Assembly: GCA_965658275.1 (NCBI GenBank)
Contig: CBFHRN010000053.1
Span: 1 to 12,472 of the forward strand
DNA length: 12,472 bases
DNA from: Croceimicrobium sp965658275
Lineage (GTDB): Bacteria; Bacteroidota; Bacteroidia; Flavobacteriales; Schleiferiaceae
Direction of reading: 5' to 3'
Position numbers and translations under genes: made by a program. Position 1 is the stretch's first letter, and each line of letters begins with the position of its first letter. Under the pieces are notes generated by a model, which worked only from the letters and a program-made list of their open reading frames with translations, had not been told where the DNA came from and did no database searches. Positions 1 to 7,558 of the stretch are shown in pieces.

Positions 1-93
1 AAAAGAACTTTCGACTTGAAAGTCCTTTCCAAGGATCTTTTCTATGGTTTTCGCTTTGGCTGGCGACTCTACAATTACGAGGTTTTTTGACAT
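1..93 (-). CDS. topA: DNA topoisomerase I, N-terminal fragment (cut by window edge)
   Basis: The reverse strand from the ATG at 93-91 encodes 31 residues beginning MSKNLVIVESPAKAKTIEK, and the reading frame is open to the window edge. This is the hallmark start of type IA topoisomerase I: the beta-strand plus VESPAKAKT motif of the TOPRIM domain, whose glutamate (E9 here) belongs to the catalytic metal-binding site. TopA relaxes negative supercoils in the nucleoid. Only the first few percent of a protein usually longer than 750 residues is present, so intactness cannot be judged. It is transcribed divergently from miaB, with 152 bases between the two start codons. No Shine-Dalgarno sequence precedes the ATG. 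The family call is secure because the motif is nearly invariant. Confidence 0.93.
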   Translation of the reverse strand, partial: MSKNLVIVESPAKAKTIEKILGKDFQVESSF

Positions 94-123
94 CTCTTTT
101 AGCTAGTTTTATGCTTGCGACCG

Positions 124-203
124 TTTGGCAAAATAAATCAATGTTTTTTTCATTTGGCTTTTTCTGCACTTAATAAGCTTTTATTTGGTCTGCCAAATTG
201 GCA
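124..203. repeat. Cluster of TTTGGC(A)/TGCCAAA words in the topA-miaB divergent region
   Basis: Within 80 bases the word TTTGGC or its complement recurs: TTTGGCA at 124-130, TTTGGC at 153-158, TTTGG at 184-188, TGCCAAA at 191-197 and TTGGCA at 198-203. The last three form overlapping inverted repeats: ATTTGG-TCTG-CCAAAT (183-198) and TGCCAA-A-TTGGCA (191-203). The second one covers the proposed -33 element of the miaB promoter. This is seen directly. A role as operator for topA and/or miaB is inference. TTTG is also part of the Bacteroidota promoter consensus, so some copies may simply be promoter elements. Confidence 0.35.
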
Positions 204-226
204 ATGGACCCAGATTTGTACCTTTG
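198..226 (+). promoter_or_regulatory. Predicted Bacteroidota-type promoter of miaB operon
   Basis: A TTG at 198-200 (candidate -33) is followed after 18 bases by TACCTTTG at 219-226, a full match to the Bacteroidota -7 consensus TAnnTTTG. The ATG at 246 begins exactly 19 bases after the box, the same distance as for two other genes in this window. The expected transcript start lies near 232-236, giving a leader of only about 10-14 bases. The promoter lies inside the longest open frame, which could begin with TTG at 198, and so argues for the shorter MiaB. Confidence 0.6.
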
Positions 227-245
227 CCTTTCCAAAAAATACTTA

Positions 246-1697
246 ATGAAAGAAGCAGGCCTGCAGGATAAGATAATGGATGAAAGCGCACAAGGTTCAG
301 CCTTGATCCATGAAGGGGAGCGTGGTGACCGCAAACTGTACATCGAAAGTTATGGTTGTCAGATGAATTTTTCGGATAGCGAGATCGTTGCTTCCATCCT
401 GGCAAAGGAAGGCTTTGGAACCACTCGAAATGTAGAAGAAGCGGATTTGATACTCCTAAATACTTGTTCTATCCGAGATAAAGCGGAGCAAACCGTTCGT
501 AAGCGCCTGAGTAGTTTTAATAAGCTTAAGGAGAGTCGCCCGGAAATGAAAATCGGGGTGCTTGGCTGCATGGCCGAACGCTTGAAGGATAAATTTTTAG
601 ATGAAGAAAAGCTGGTAGATTTGGTGGTTGGTCCTGATGCTTATCGAGATCTTCCAAATCTTATCGAAAAAGTGGATGGCGGACGAAAGGCAGTGAATGT
701 TATCCTGTCCAAGGAAGAGACCTATGCGGATGTTAACCCCGTGCGAATAGATACTAATGGCGTTTCTGCCTTCATTTCCATTACGCGAGGATGCGATAAT
801 ATGTGCACCTTCTGTGTTGTGCCTTTTACGAGAGGTCGTGAGCGAAGTCGGAATCCAGAGACAATTTTAGCTGAAGCCCGTGAATTAGAATCCAGAGGTT
901 TTAAGGAAATTACCCTTTTGGGGCAGAACGTAGACTCCTATTTATGGTATGGCGGTGGTCTTAAAAAGGATTTTGATAAAGCTTCTGATGCAGCCAAGGC
1001 CTCGTCAGTTAATTTTGCAGACCTCTTGGGCTTGGTTGCCGAGGCTGTTCCAGGAATGCGTATTCGGTTCAGTACATCCAATCCTCAAGACATGACCGAT
1101 GATGTATTGTATGCAATCGCCAAACACGAAAATATCTGTAAATACATCCATTTACCGGTGCAATCGGGAAGCAGCCGAATCCTTAAAGAAATGAACCGCG
1201 GTCATAATCGAGAAGAGTACTTTGATTTAATCGATCGTATTCGCAAGATTATTCCTGATTGCGGGATTTCCCATGATATGATTGCGGGCTTCCCAACTGA
1301 AACGGAAGAAGATCATAAGGATACCCTTTCCTTAATGGAGTATGTGCGTTATGATTTTGGTTATATGTTCTACTACAGCGAGCGCCCTAATACATTTGCT
1401 GCCCGAAAAATGGAAGACGATGTGGATATGGAGACTAAGAAGCGTCGCTTAAATGAAATCATTCAATTGCAGCAAGAACATAGTTTGCAGCGCAACCAAG
1501 AGCATGTTGGTAAAGTAGAGGAAATTCTAATTGAAGGTGACTCTAAACGCAGTGATAAAGACTGGAAAGGAAGAAATACTCAAAATACGATGGTTGTTTT
1601 CCCTAAAGTGGGAAATGAAAAACCTGGCGATTTCGTTAAGGTAAGAATTAACGAATGCACAGCAGCTACTTTATTAGGTGAGCTGGTGAATGATTAA
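246..1697 (+). CDS. miaB: tRNA-2-methylthio-N6-dimethylallyladenosine synthase
   Basis: MiaB is a radical-SAM methylthiotransferase that adds a methylthio group at C2 of i6A37 in tRNAs reading UNN codons. With the ATG at 246 the protein has 483 residues, close to the family norm. The N-terminal UPF0004 domain carries three cluster cysteines (C38 in SYGCQMN, C74 in LLNTC, C108 in GVLGC). The radical-SAM domain carries C183/C187/C190 in RGCDNMCTFC, followed by VVPFTRGRERSR. A TRAM-like RNA-binding domain fills roughly the last 65 residues. All catalytic cysteines are present. The frame stays open upstream to a TTG at 198, but a strong promoter box at 219-226 lies inside that extension. An ATG at 276 is a possible alternative start. 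miaB is the first gene of the cluster, with 2 bases before the next start. Confidence 0.95.
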   Translation: MKEAGLQDKIMDESAQGSALIHEGERGDRKLYIESYGCQMNFSDSEIVASILAKEGFGTTRNVEEADLILLNTCSIRDKAEQTVRKRLSSFNKLKESRPEMKIGVLGCMAERLKDKFLDEEKLVDLVVGPDAYRDLPNLIEKVDGGRKAVNVILSKEETYADVNPVRIDTNGVSAFISITRGCDNMCTFCVVPFTRGRERSRNPETILAEARELESRGFKEITLLGQNVDSYLWYGGGLKKDFDKASDAAKASSVNFADLLGLVAEAVPGMRIRFSTSNPQDMTDDVLYAIAKHENICKYIHLPVQSGSSRILKEMNRGHNREEYFDLIDRIRKIIPDCGISHDMIAGFPTETEEDHKDTLSLMEYVRYDFGYMFYYSERPNTFAARKMEDDVDMETKKRRLNEIIQLQQEHSLQRNQEHVGKVEEILIEGDSKRSDKDWKGRNTQNTMVVFPKVGNEKPGDFVKVRINECTAATLLGELVND

Positions 1698-1699
1698 AG

Positions 1700-2104
1700 A
1701 TGAAATTGAAACATTACCTCATAATTCTGATCCTTAGTGTAGGGAGCCTCAAAGCGCAAGAATACGTTAATGGACGTTGGCAGGATGATAACCTTACTAT
1801 TTGGATTGAGAAGGACGAGATTCGAACTAAAGGCGAACTTTTTTACTGTATTGCCGATACCAGCCGTGGAACCTGCATTCAAAACTTAAGCAGCGGATTT
1901 GAGCTAAAGCTTTATGATGCTGCAGGTAAGTTGATTTATGAGGGTTTTGCCAGTGGTAGACGGCGTGGAGTTAAGCTTCCTCAGGCCTATCCTCAGGCTA
2001 GAGAGGTGGCGCTTAAAGCCTTTAAACCTTGGGTTATCAATAAGAGTAATGCGGTAAAAATTCATCAGGAAAAAGCAATCGAAGTTAAATACAAAGTGAA
2101 GTGA
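1700..2104 (+). CDS. Small secreted protein of unknown function
   Basis: The 134-residue product starts with a classical signal peptide: MKLK, a hydrophobic core, then SLKA with likely cleavage before Q20. The mature part of about 115 residues looks like a small beta-rich domain (VNGRWQDDNLTIWIEKD) ending in a basic, lysine-rich tail. C50 and C59 are close enough for a disulphide in the periplasm. I do not recognise the family. The gene starts 2 bases after the miaB stop and its TGA overlaps the GTG start of the sigma-54 activator (GTGA, 2101-2104), so it is almost certainly co-transcribed and translationally coupled. Opening with a 'W + extended strand' pattern is reminiscent of Bacteroidota DUF2147-type secreted proteins, but this is only a weak impression. 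Confidence 0.8.
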   Translation: MKLKHYLIILILSVGSLKAQEYVNGRWQDDNLTIWIEKDEIRTKGELFYCIADTSRGTCIQNLSSGFELKLYDAAGKLIYEGFASGRRRGVKLPQAYPQAREVALKAFKPWVINKSNAVKIHQEKAIEVKYKVK

Positions 2105-3369
2105 GCTCAATTCAAGAAGTAAAACAACGTTTTGGCATTATTGGGAATAGTCCCGGTCTGGAGCGTGCTTTGAATAAGGCGCTTCAGGTTTCTAGTACGG
2201 ATATTTCAGTGCTTGTTTCGGGTGAAAGTGGAGTTGGTAAAGAGTCTATTCCGCGTATTATCCATTCCCAAAGTCACCGAAAACACAATAAATACATAGC
2301 GGTTAACTGCGGAGCGATACCCGAAGGCACCATTGATAGCGAATTGTTTGGGCATGAGAAGGGTGCTTTTACTGGAGCCACAGGTACTCGTAAAGGGTAT
2401 TTTGAAGAGGCTAATGGTGGTACCATTTTTCTGGATGAGGTTGGGGAGCTGCCGCTTTCTACTCAGGTTCGACTATTACGGGTACTGGAAACGGGGGAAT
2501 TTATTAAAGTAGGTTCTTCACAGATTCAAAAGACAGATGTTCGCATCGTGGCCGCGACTAATGTGGATATGATGACGGCCATTCATAAGGGTCGTTTCCG
2601 TGAAGATTTATACTATCGATTAAATACGGTAGAAATTCATTTGCCTGCCCTTCGCGAACGCAAGGACGATATCCATTTAATATTCAGAAAGTTTGCGGCG
2701 GATTTTGCCGATAAATACCATATCCCTCCGGTTCGTTTGGATGAGGAAGCCGTAAATGTTTTACGTAATTACCACTGGCCAGGAAATATCCGTCAATTGC
2801 GCAATTTGGCCGAGCAAATTTCGGTGATTGAGCATGAAAAAGCCATTGGAGCAACAACCTTAATGCAATATTTACCAGATTCAGGTAGAGGAGGCTTACC
2901 CGCTTTGTATAAGGAAGATAAGCCCATTAGTGAAAGCGACTTTAGCAATGAAAGGGAGATCTTGTACAAGATTTTGTTTGATATGCGCAAGGATATTGCG
3001 GACCTTAAGAAGTTAACGGGTGAACTGATGCAAAATCAGGAGATTAGTGACGAGTGGAAGGACGATAACCGATCTTTAATCCGTCGCATTTACGAAGAAG
3101 AAGCGAGCATCGAGAAGTTGAATACAGAAAAGGAATTACCAGCTTCTTATTTACCGGTTTACACAGATGATGAAGCCGAAATCCCTGAAAGTATTTATGA
3201 TGCGGGTCATGATATTGTAGAAGATGAGCCTTTAACCTTACAAGAGAAGGAGTTGGAGATGATTAAAAGTGCCTTGGATCGCAATAACAACAAGCGAAAG
3301 GATGCAGCCAAAGAATTGGGCATTTCGGAGCGGACCTTATACCGCAAGATTAAACAATACAACCTATGA
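2101..3369 (+). CDS. Sigma-54-type enhancer-binding activator without receiver domain
   Basis: This 422-residue protein is an AAA+ activator of sigma-54 RNA polymerase. The AAA+ domain starts almost at once: Walker A GESGVGKE at 41-48, the sigma-54 contact loop GAFTGA at 88-93, Walker B around GGTIFLDEVGE at 106-116, then FREDLYYRLN and the sensor II motif WPGNIRQL. A long acidic linker of about 120 residues leads to a Fis-type helix-turn-helix at the C-terminus (DAAKELGISERTLYRKIKQ). No receiver, GAF or PAS sensor precedes the AAA+ domain, so the protein has no visible input module. The start is a GTG overlapping the previous stop; the reading frame and family homology from residue 11 support it. 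The next gene overlaps by ATGA. Its location in the miaB-lptE-secG operon suggests an envelope-linked role, but targets are not visible. Confidence 0.92.
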   Translation: MSSIQEVKQRFGIIGNSPGLERALNKALQVSSTDISVLVSGESGVGKESIPRIIHSQSHRKHNKYIAVNCGAIPEGTIDSELFGHEKGAFTGATGTRKGYFEEANGGTIFLDEVGELPLSTQVRLLRVLETGEFIKVGSSQIQKTDVRIVAATNVDMMTAIHKGRFREDLYYRLNTVEIHLPALRERKDDIHLIFRKFAADFADKYHIPPVRLDEEAVNVLRNYHWPGNIRQLRNLAEQISVIEHEKAIGATTLMQYLPDSGRGGLPALYKEDKPISESDFSNEREILYKILFDMRKDIADLKKLTGELMQNQEISDEWKDDNRSLIRRIYEEEASIEKLNTEKELPASYLPVYTDDEAEIPESIYDAGHDIVEDEPLTLQEKELEMIKSALDRNNNKRKDAAKELGISERTLYRKIKQYNL

Positions 3370-3866
3370 GAGCGCTTCTCTACCTTTCGTTGATTCTTTT
3401 ATTAAATGCTTGTTCTGGAGGCTACTCCTTCACAGGGGGTGACGTGGGTGATGCAAAAACGATTAGTATCCAGAACTTCCCAAACAATGCAGAGCTTGTA
3501 AAACCGGAGCTGAGTCAGATTTTTAGTGAAAAGTTACGCGACATCTTTGTTCAGCAGACTCCATTAGAGCTAGTTAGTAGAGGTGGTGATTTGCAGTTTA
3601 GCGGTGAAATTCGTCGTTATTCCATAGATCCCATCAATGCCCAAGCTTCAAATTTAGGGGCGGTGGCCCAGAACCGTTTAACGGTTGAAGTGAATGTGAT
3701 TTACATCAATGAACTGGAGCCCGATAAAGGTTTTGAAAGAAGTTTCTCTCGATTTGTTGATTTCGATGCAAATCAGGATATTAACGCAATCGAAGCAGAG
3801 CTCCATGACCAAGTAACGCAAGAGCTTGCTGAGAACATATTAAATCAGTCGATAGGAAACTGGTAA
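3366..3866 (+). CDS. lptE: LPS-assembly lipoprotein LptE family
   Basis: The 166-residue product has a lipoprotein signal ending in the lipobox LNAC with C16 as the lipidation site, followed by SGGYSFTGG, a short glycine- and aromatic-rich opening typical of LptE-type proteins in Bacteroidota. The rest alternates strands and helices as in LptE: the SIQNFPNNAELVKPELSQIFSEKLRDIF segment, split here by an invariant-looking NF..NA pattern, then a strand pair and a C-terminal helix. LptE forms the plug of the LptD translocon that inserts LPS into the outer membrane. The start ATG overlaps the stop of the regulator gene (ATGA), indicating translational coupling. Family assignment rests on lipobox, length and gene context; sequence identity to proteobacterial LptE is expected to be low. 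Confidence 0.8.
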   Translation: MRALLYLSLILLLNACSGGYSFTGGDVGDAKTISIQNFPNNAELVKPELSQIFSEKLRDIFVQQTPLELVSRGGDLQFSGEIRRYSIDPINAQASNLGAVAQNRLTVEVNVIYINELEPDKGFERSFSRFVDFDANQDINAIEAELHDQVTQELAENILNQSIGNW

Positions 3867-5978
3867 TTGAGAACCGAGGAATTCATAAAGTTATTAGCGG
3901 AGCCGTACACCGTGCAGGATCTAGAGGTTGATGACCTTCGGGAGTTGGCGTCGCAATACCCTTATTCACAGGTTATACAATTGCTCTATGGATTGAGATT
4001 ACGCTATTCATCAGCGCATCTTTTTAATCAGCAATTAGGCCGTGCTGCGGCTCTCTCGAATGACCGCTCGGTATTATTTGAGCTTTTTGAGAGTAAATCA
4101 AAGTTGGTTTCTCAGCCTACCAAGCTTTCGGTTGTGGCTGATGAGTCGGAAGACAGTTCCGCGGTTTTGGATAATGATTCGGAGGAAAAAGCTTTGCTTG
4201 CGGAAGATGAAGCCAAGACCATTAAAGTAGAGCGGAAAGAGCTTGATGCTGCGCTGCAGGAATCGGAAGAGGAAGGCACCTCGGAGTACAAGGAACCTCC
4301 AGTTGAACTGCAGGTTAAGGAAGATACGGTCGTTGAAGAAACAACCAGTCCACAAATTGACAAACCTGAAGAACCCGAGCCAATCGAAAGTGAGAACCAG
4401 GATGCCTTAGACTCGGTTCCGGAAGGTTTATCGGATTTAAGTCCTCAGGACCGGGTAAAGGCTATTTTGGCACGAAATAAGGCTATCCGAGAGCAATTTG
4501 AGCAGGAACGCAAGGGATTAGGCGAGAAGCTGTTCTCAAAGTCGGAAGAAAGTTCGGAAGGCCAATCTGCGGCGGATGAGAACCTTGCAGGAGAATCTGT
4601 GAGCGATGAACCTATAGATATAGCATCCTTGGTTCAAAGGCGACATGAGGCGCAATTTGGTAAGAATATAGAAGAACCAGAGGAGGCCCCACAAAGTGAT
4701 CCTCAGGGCCCTCAGGCACAAACAGAAGAATCTCTGCAAGAAGATAGAAAACAACAAGAGGAGCAGGAAGAGCAGCAAGAAGACCTGCTGCCCGAGGAAA
4801 GGTCGCCTGAGCTTATTGAAGACAGAGGTGCCGAGCCGGAAATTGAGCATTCAGAAGTTGAGGAGGAGATTGCGTCTCCCGCTCCGGTTGACCAAGAGGA
4901 ATCAACCTTAATGGAGGAAGTTTTAGCCTCCGAAAAAGAACCCCAAACCGAATCAGAAATTCTTCATGAAGAAATAGAAGAGGATGTATCTGCCGAAGCG
5001 GCGCTGGAAGAGGAGGAGGAAGAAGAGCTTGAACCAGCGAACCCTAAGCCAGTAGTGGACAAGGAAGATAAAGGTGATATTGCTTTAAGTGCGCGGATTC
5101 GAATTATTCGAGATCGATTAGAAGCCTTAAAGAATAGCAATGCTTTAAGTGAGGACGAATTGCAGGTCTTAATGGAAGAGCATAAGCGACTTGAGTCTTT
5201 AATGTCTGAACTTCCTGTAGACGAAGAGCATGTTTTTGATGTGGAGTTTGAATCTGAGCAAGAGACTTCGGAATCAGGACCCATGAAATTTGAGATTGAC
5301 GCCCTGCTAGAGGATGCCAAAGAAACTCAAAGGATAGAAGCAGGACCAGAAGAACTTGCAGAAACCGAGGAGGAGCTTGAGGCGGTAGCGGAGCAAAGCG
5401 ATGAACTTGACGATCAAATTGAGCGGATTCAAAGGCTTGCGGCTGAATTAAAAACGGAAATTGGTTCAGGGCAAGAGTTAAATCAAAAATTGGAATCAGA
5501 TCAAGAGCGGCAAAGTGCGCTCGAAGATCATTCTGAAGAGCAGTTTGAAAATGAGACTTCATTTGAGCCAGAAATACCATCGGACTCTCAGCAAGATGAA
5601 GAGGAATTGTCATTTAGCGAATGGTTGCGAAAAATCCGTGAAGGATCAGTTCCGGTAGAAGAGGAAAGTGGACCCAGAGAGGAGATCAAAGCGAAGGTCG
5701 ATTTACTCGATTCCTTTGTAGATAAATTACCAGCGTTAAAAAAGAAAGGTAGAGCCGGGGAGATGCCAGCTCCTACCGTAAATAATCCTAGCCCGGCGCG
5801 CGAAGAAAGCGAGGGAATGGGTATGGTTACCGAAACTTTGGCTAAGGTTTACATTCGTCAGAAGCACTATAAAAAGGCAATTCAGGCTTATGAAATTCTT
5901 AAGTTGAAATATCCCGAAAAAAGTACTTTCTTTGCCAGCCAAATTTTGGAGATTAAAAAACTGGCTAAGAGCAACTAA
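3867..5978 (+). CDS. Large glutamate-rich protein with terminal TPR-like segment
   Basis: The 703-residue protein has three parts. Residues 1 to about 77 form a compact helical domain (LRELASQYPYSQVIQLLYG, later RAAALSNDRSVLFEL) resembling the N-terminus of a Bacteroidota family usually named only 'tetratricopeptide repeat' or hypothetical. Residues about 78-640 are dominated by Glu, with Asp, Ser, Gln and Pro, and are probably disordered. Embedded there are likely coiled coils near 404-455 and 495-550 and a SFSEWLRKI motif near 580. The last 50 residues (ETLAKVYIRQKHYKKAIQAYEILKL) look like one TPR unit. There is no signal peptide or membrane segment, so it is probably cytoplasmic. The TTG start directly abuts the lptE stop; no ATG or GTG lies near, and the conserved N-terminal domain needs this start. 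A run of seven Glu codons lies at 5007-5027. Function unknown. Confidence 0.85.
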   Translation: MRTEEFIKLLAEPYTVQDLEVDDLRELASQYPYSQVIQLLYGLRLRYSSAHLFNQQLGRAAALSNDRSVLFELFESKSKLVSQPTKLSVVADESEDSSAVLDNDSEEKALLAEDEAKTIKVERKELDAALQESEEEGTSEYKEPPVELQVKEDTVVEETTSPQIDKPEEPEPIESENQDALDSVPEGLSDLSPQDRVKAILARNKAIREQFEQERKGLGEKLFSKSEESSEGQSAADENLAGESVSDEPIDIASLVQRRHEAQFGKNIEEPEEAPQSDPQGPQAQTEESLQEDRKQQEEQEEQQEDLLPEERSPELIEDRGAEPEIEHSEVEEEIASPAPVDQEESTLMEEVLASEKEPQTESEILHEEIEEDVSAEAALEEEEEEELEPANPKPVVDKEDKGDIALSARIRIIRDRLEALKNSNALSEDELQVLMEEHKRLESLMSELPVDEEHVFDVEFESEQETSESGPMKFEIDALLEDAKETQRIEAGPEELAETEEELEAVAEQSDELDDQIERIQRLAAELKTEIGSGQELNQKLESDQERQSALEDHSEEQFENETSFEPEIPSDSQQDEEELSFSEWLRKIREGSVPVEEESGPREEIKAKVDLLDSFVDKLPALKKKGRAGEMPAPTVNNPSPAREESEGMGMVTETLAKVYIRQKHYKKAIQAYEILKLKYPEKSTFFASQILEIKKLAKSN

Positions 5979-5989
5979 TAGATAAGATT

Positions 5990-6364
5990 ATGGCCCTTTT
6001 ACTTACAACATTAATTATCATCACCTGTATACTACTAATCTTGATTGTTTTAGTTCAAAATCCGAAGGGTGGAGGTTTGAGCTCCTCTTTTGGTGGAGGC
6101 GGCACCCAATTATTTGGTGGTGTTAAGAAAACAACCGACTTTTTAGACCGCGGAACATGGGCATTAGCTATTGTTTTGGTGGTATTGGTAATGGCAGCTA
6201 ATATTGTGATTAGCCCGAACTCTGGTTCCGGCGAAGTTCCAACTTCTGCGATTGAAAGTGCAGATATTGCTACTCCTAATGCACCCGCAACTCAAGACTT
6301 CCAATTGCCTTCAGGAACCGTTCAGCCAAGCGATATGCCAGCAAGCGTTGAAGAAGATGAATAA
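5990..6364 (+). CDS. secG: Preprotein translocase subunit SecG
   Basis: SecG is the small accessory subunit of the SecYEG channel in the inner membrane and aids SecA-driven export. The 124-residue protein shows the expected two-helix hairpin: transmembrane segment about 2-22, the SecG signature VQNPKGGGLSSSFGGGGTQLFGG linker (here given in pieces: VQNPKGGG at 22-29, FGGGGTQLFGG at 34-44), then a second segment about 56-75. The remaining 50 residues are a hydrophilic acidic tail ending EEDE, longer than in proteobacterial SecG and likely cytoplasmic or periplasmic depending on topology. It starts 11 bases after the acidic protein gene, and so probably closes the miaB operon. No hairpin terminator is visible in the 72 bases after it. 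Confidence 0.93.
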   Translation: MALLLTTLIIITCILLILIVLVQNPKGGGLSSSFGGGGTQLFGGVKKTTDFLDRGTWALAIVLVVLVMAANIVISPNSGSGEVPTSAIESADIATPNAPATQDFQLPSGTVQPSDMPASVEEDE

Positions 6365-6436
6365 AGTTTTTTGCCTTCCTGTAGCTAAGCTTCGCGTTTT
6401 GAACGTACCTTGTTAAACTAACTCATTCACATCCTT

Positions 6437-6979
6437 ATGATGAAAACCAAATATTTCCTTCTACCCCTTCTTGTTCTATTTCTGTTGAGTTCATGTACAG
6501 AGGATTCAGACAAAGACGATGACAATACGCCTTTTCCTCAAGCGCTTATAATTGACGGAGCCCGACAAGAAATTGGAGAAGCCTTTATGTTTAATTACGG
6601 ACAACTGTCGAATGGTAACGTGAACTTGGATTTATACTTGGTTACCGATGGTATTACTGTGATTTATTCCGGAGGTGATCCAGATTCAATCTCTGGTTCT
6701 GGAATGATCCTGTATTTTGAAGCTTACAGTAGTGATAGTACCTACCTTTCTGCGGGTACTTATAATTTGGACACTACATCAACAGGCAATCTTTTCACGG
6801 TAAGTATAGGGGATGTATATACCATCACTAATGGCAATTCGGGCCAAGATACTTCCATGCAAAGCGTGAGTTTTGAGGTTTTACGCAATAATACCGTTTA
6901 TACCATAGCGGGATCAGGTAAACTAGAGGATGGCAAAGATTTTAACTTTAGCTATCGAGGAGAGATCCCTATTTACTAG
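6437..6979 (+). CDS. Predicted lipoprotein, unknown function
   Basis: The 180-residue product begins with a lipoprotein signal: MMKTK, a leucine-rich core, then LLSSC with C20 as the lipidated cysteine. The following TEDSDKDDDN is a soluble acidic spacer; in Bacteroidota acidic residues right after the cysteine are associated with surface export of lipoproteins. The mature part is rich in Gly, Ser, Thr, Asn and aromatic residues with alternating hydrophobic positions, consistent with a beta-sandwich, and only the signal peptide holds a cysteine. I do not recognise the family. A second ATG lies immediately after the first (6440), and either could be used. It sits 72 bases after secG; a partial box TACCTTG at 6406-6412 may be its own promoter, and the gene ends at a strong terminator. 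Confidence 0.82.
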   Translation: MMKTKYFLLPLLVLFLLSSCTEDSDKDDDNTPFPQALIIDGARQEIGEAFMFNYGQLSNGNVNLDLYLVTDGITVIYSGGDPDSISGSGMILYFEAYSSDSTYLSAGTYNLDTTSTGNLFTVSIGDVYTITNGNSGQDTSMQSVSFEVLRNNTVYTIAGSGKLEDGKDFNFSYRGEIPIY

Positions 6980-6993
6980 ACTTATTCTTTATA

Positions 6994-7031
6994 ATAAAAG
7001 CCCCTGTAACTCATGTTGCAGGGGCTTTTAT
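6994..7031. terminator. Bidirectional terminator between lipoprotein gene and bcp
   Basis: ATAAAAGCCCCTG at 6994-7006 pairs perfectly with 7019-7031. The stem can extend inward through TAAC/GTTG, one G-U pair included, to a TCAT tetraloop, giving about 17 base pairs. T-rich tracts flank it on both strands. It lies between the convergent ends of the lipoprotein gene (6979) and bcp (7046), so it can stop transcription from both sides. Confidence 0.9.
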
Positions 7032-7045
7032 GTTTTTAAAGCTAT

Positions 7046-7507
7046 CTAGCTGAAGTCGGCTAAAATTTGTTCGGTGGCTTCCTTCGTCTTTACTTTATGG
7101 TATACTTTTTCGATTTTTCCATTTTCGTCAATCACGAAAGTTTCGCGATGAATACCGTCGTACTCGCGACCCATAAATTTCTTTAAGCCCCATACCCCAT
7201 AGGCCTGAATAACTTCTTTTTCAGTGTCAGGAATTAGAGGGAAGGGCAAGTCGTATTTCGTCGCGAATTTTTGATGCTTCGCTTCATTGTCCGCACTCAC
7301 TCCAATTATGGCAAAGCCTTTCTCTTGAAGTAAGCCGTAATTATCTCGGAAATTACAAGCTTCTGCCGTGCAGCCTGGGGTGTCATCTTTTGGATAGAAA
7401 TACAGAATCACTTTTTTGCCTTTAAAGTCGCTCAACTTTAAAGCATTTCCATTTTGGTCTACACTATTAATGTCTGGCGCCTGATCGCCGGGTTGAAGGT
7501 GTGTCAT
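7046..7507 (-). CDS. bcp: Thioredoxin-dependent thiol peroxidase (Bcp/PrxQ)
   Basis: This 153-residue cytoplasmic peroxiredoxin reduces hydrogen peroxide and organic hydroperoxides using thioredoxin. It has the canonical PrxQ fold order: GDQAPD start, VILYFYPKDDTPGC with the peroxidatic C46, and resolving C51 five residues later (CTAEAC), which marks the atypical two-cysteine class. Later come GVSADN, FPLIPDTEKEVIQAYGVWG and R120 in HRETFVID, the region of the active-site arginine. Length and motifs are complete. The gene is convergent with the lipoprotein gene and diverges from groES, so an oxidative-stress gene and a heat-shock operon share a 222-base control region. Possible promoter elements on its strand are AACCTTTG (7550-7543) and TTATTTTG (7540-7533), neither a full consensus match. 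Confidence 0.96.
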   Translation of the reverse strand: MTHLQPGDQAPDINSVDQNGNALKLSDFKGKKVILYFYPKDDTPGCTAEACNFRDNYGLLQEKGFAIIGVSADNEAKHQKFATKYDLPFPLIPDTEKEVIQAYGVWGLKKFMGREYDGIHRETFVIDENGKIEKVYHKVKTKEATEQILADFS

Positions 7508-7558
7508 TTTATAATCTTTTAAATACTAACCTCAAAATAAGTCAAAGGTTGAAACGGT

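Noticed and set aside
3864..3869. Suspicion that the acidic protein starts further downstream because TTG is a rare start
   Set aside because: No ATG or GTG lies near in frame, and the conserved-looking N-terminal domain begins right after this TTG, which abuts the lptE stop.
5007..5027. Run of seven Glu codons as a possible phase-variable repeat
   Set aside because: The codons are a mix of GAA and GAG and length changes would occur in triplets without changing frame; no switch is expected.
5104..5613. Long open frame of about 170 codons on the minus strand opposite the acidic protein gene
   Set aside because: It arises from the GAG/GAA-rich codon use of the real plus-strand gene; it has no promoter and no plausible protein features.
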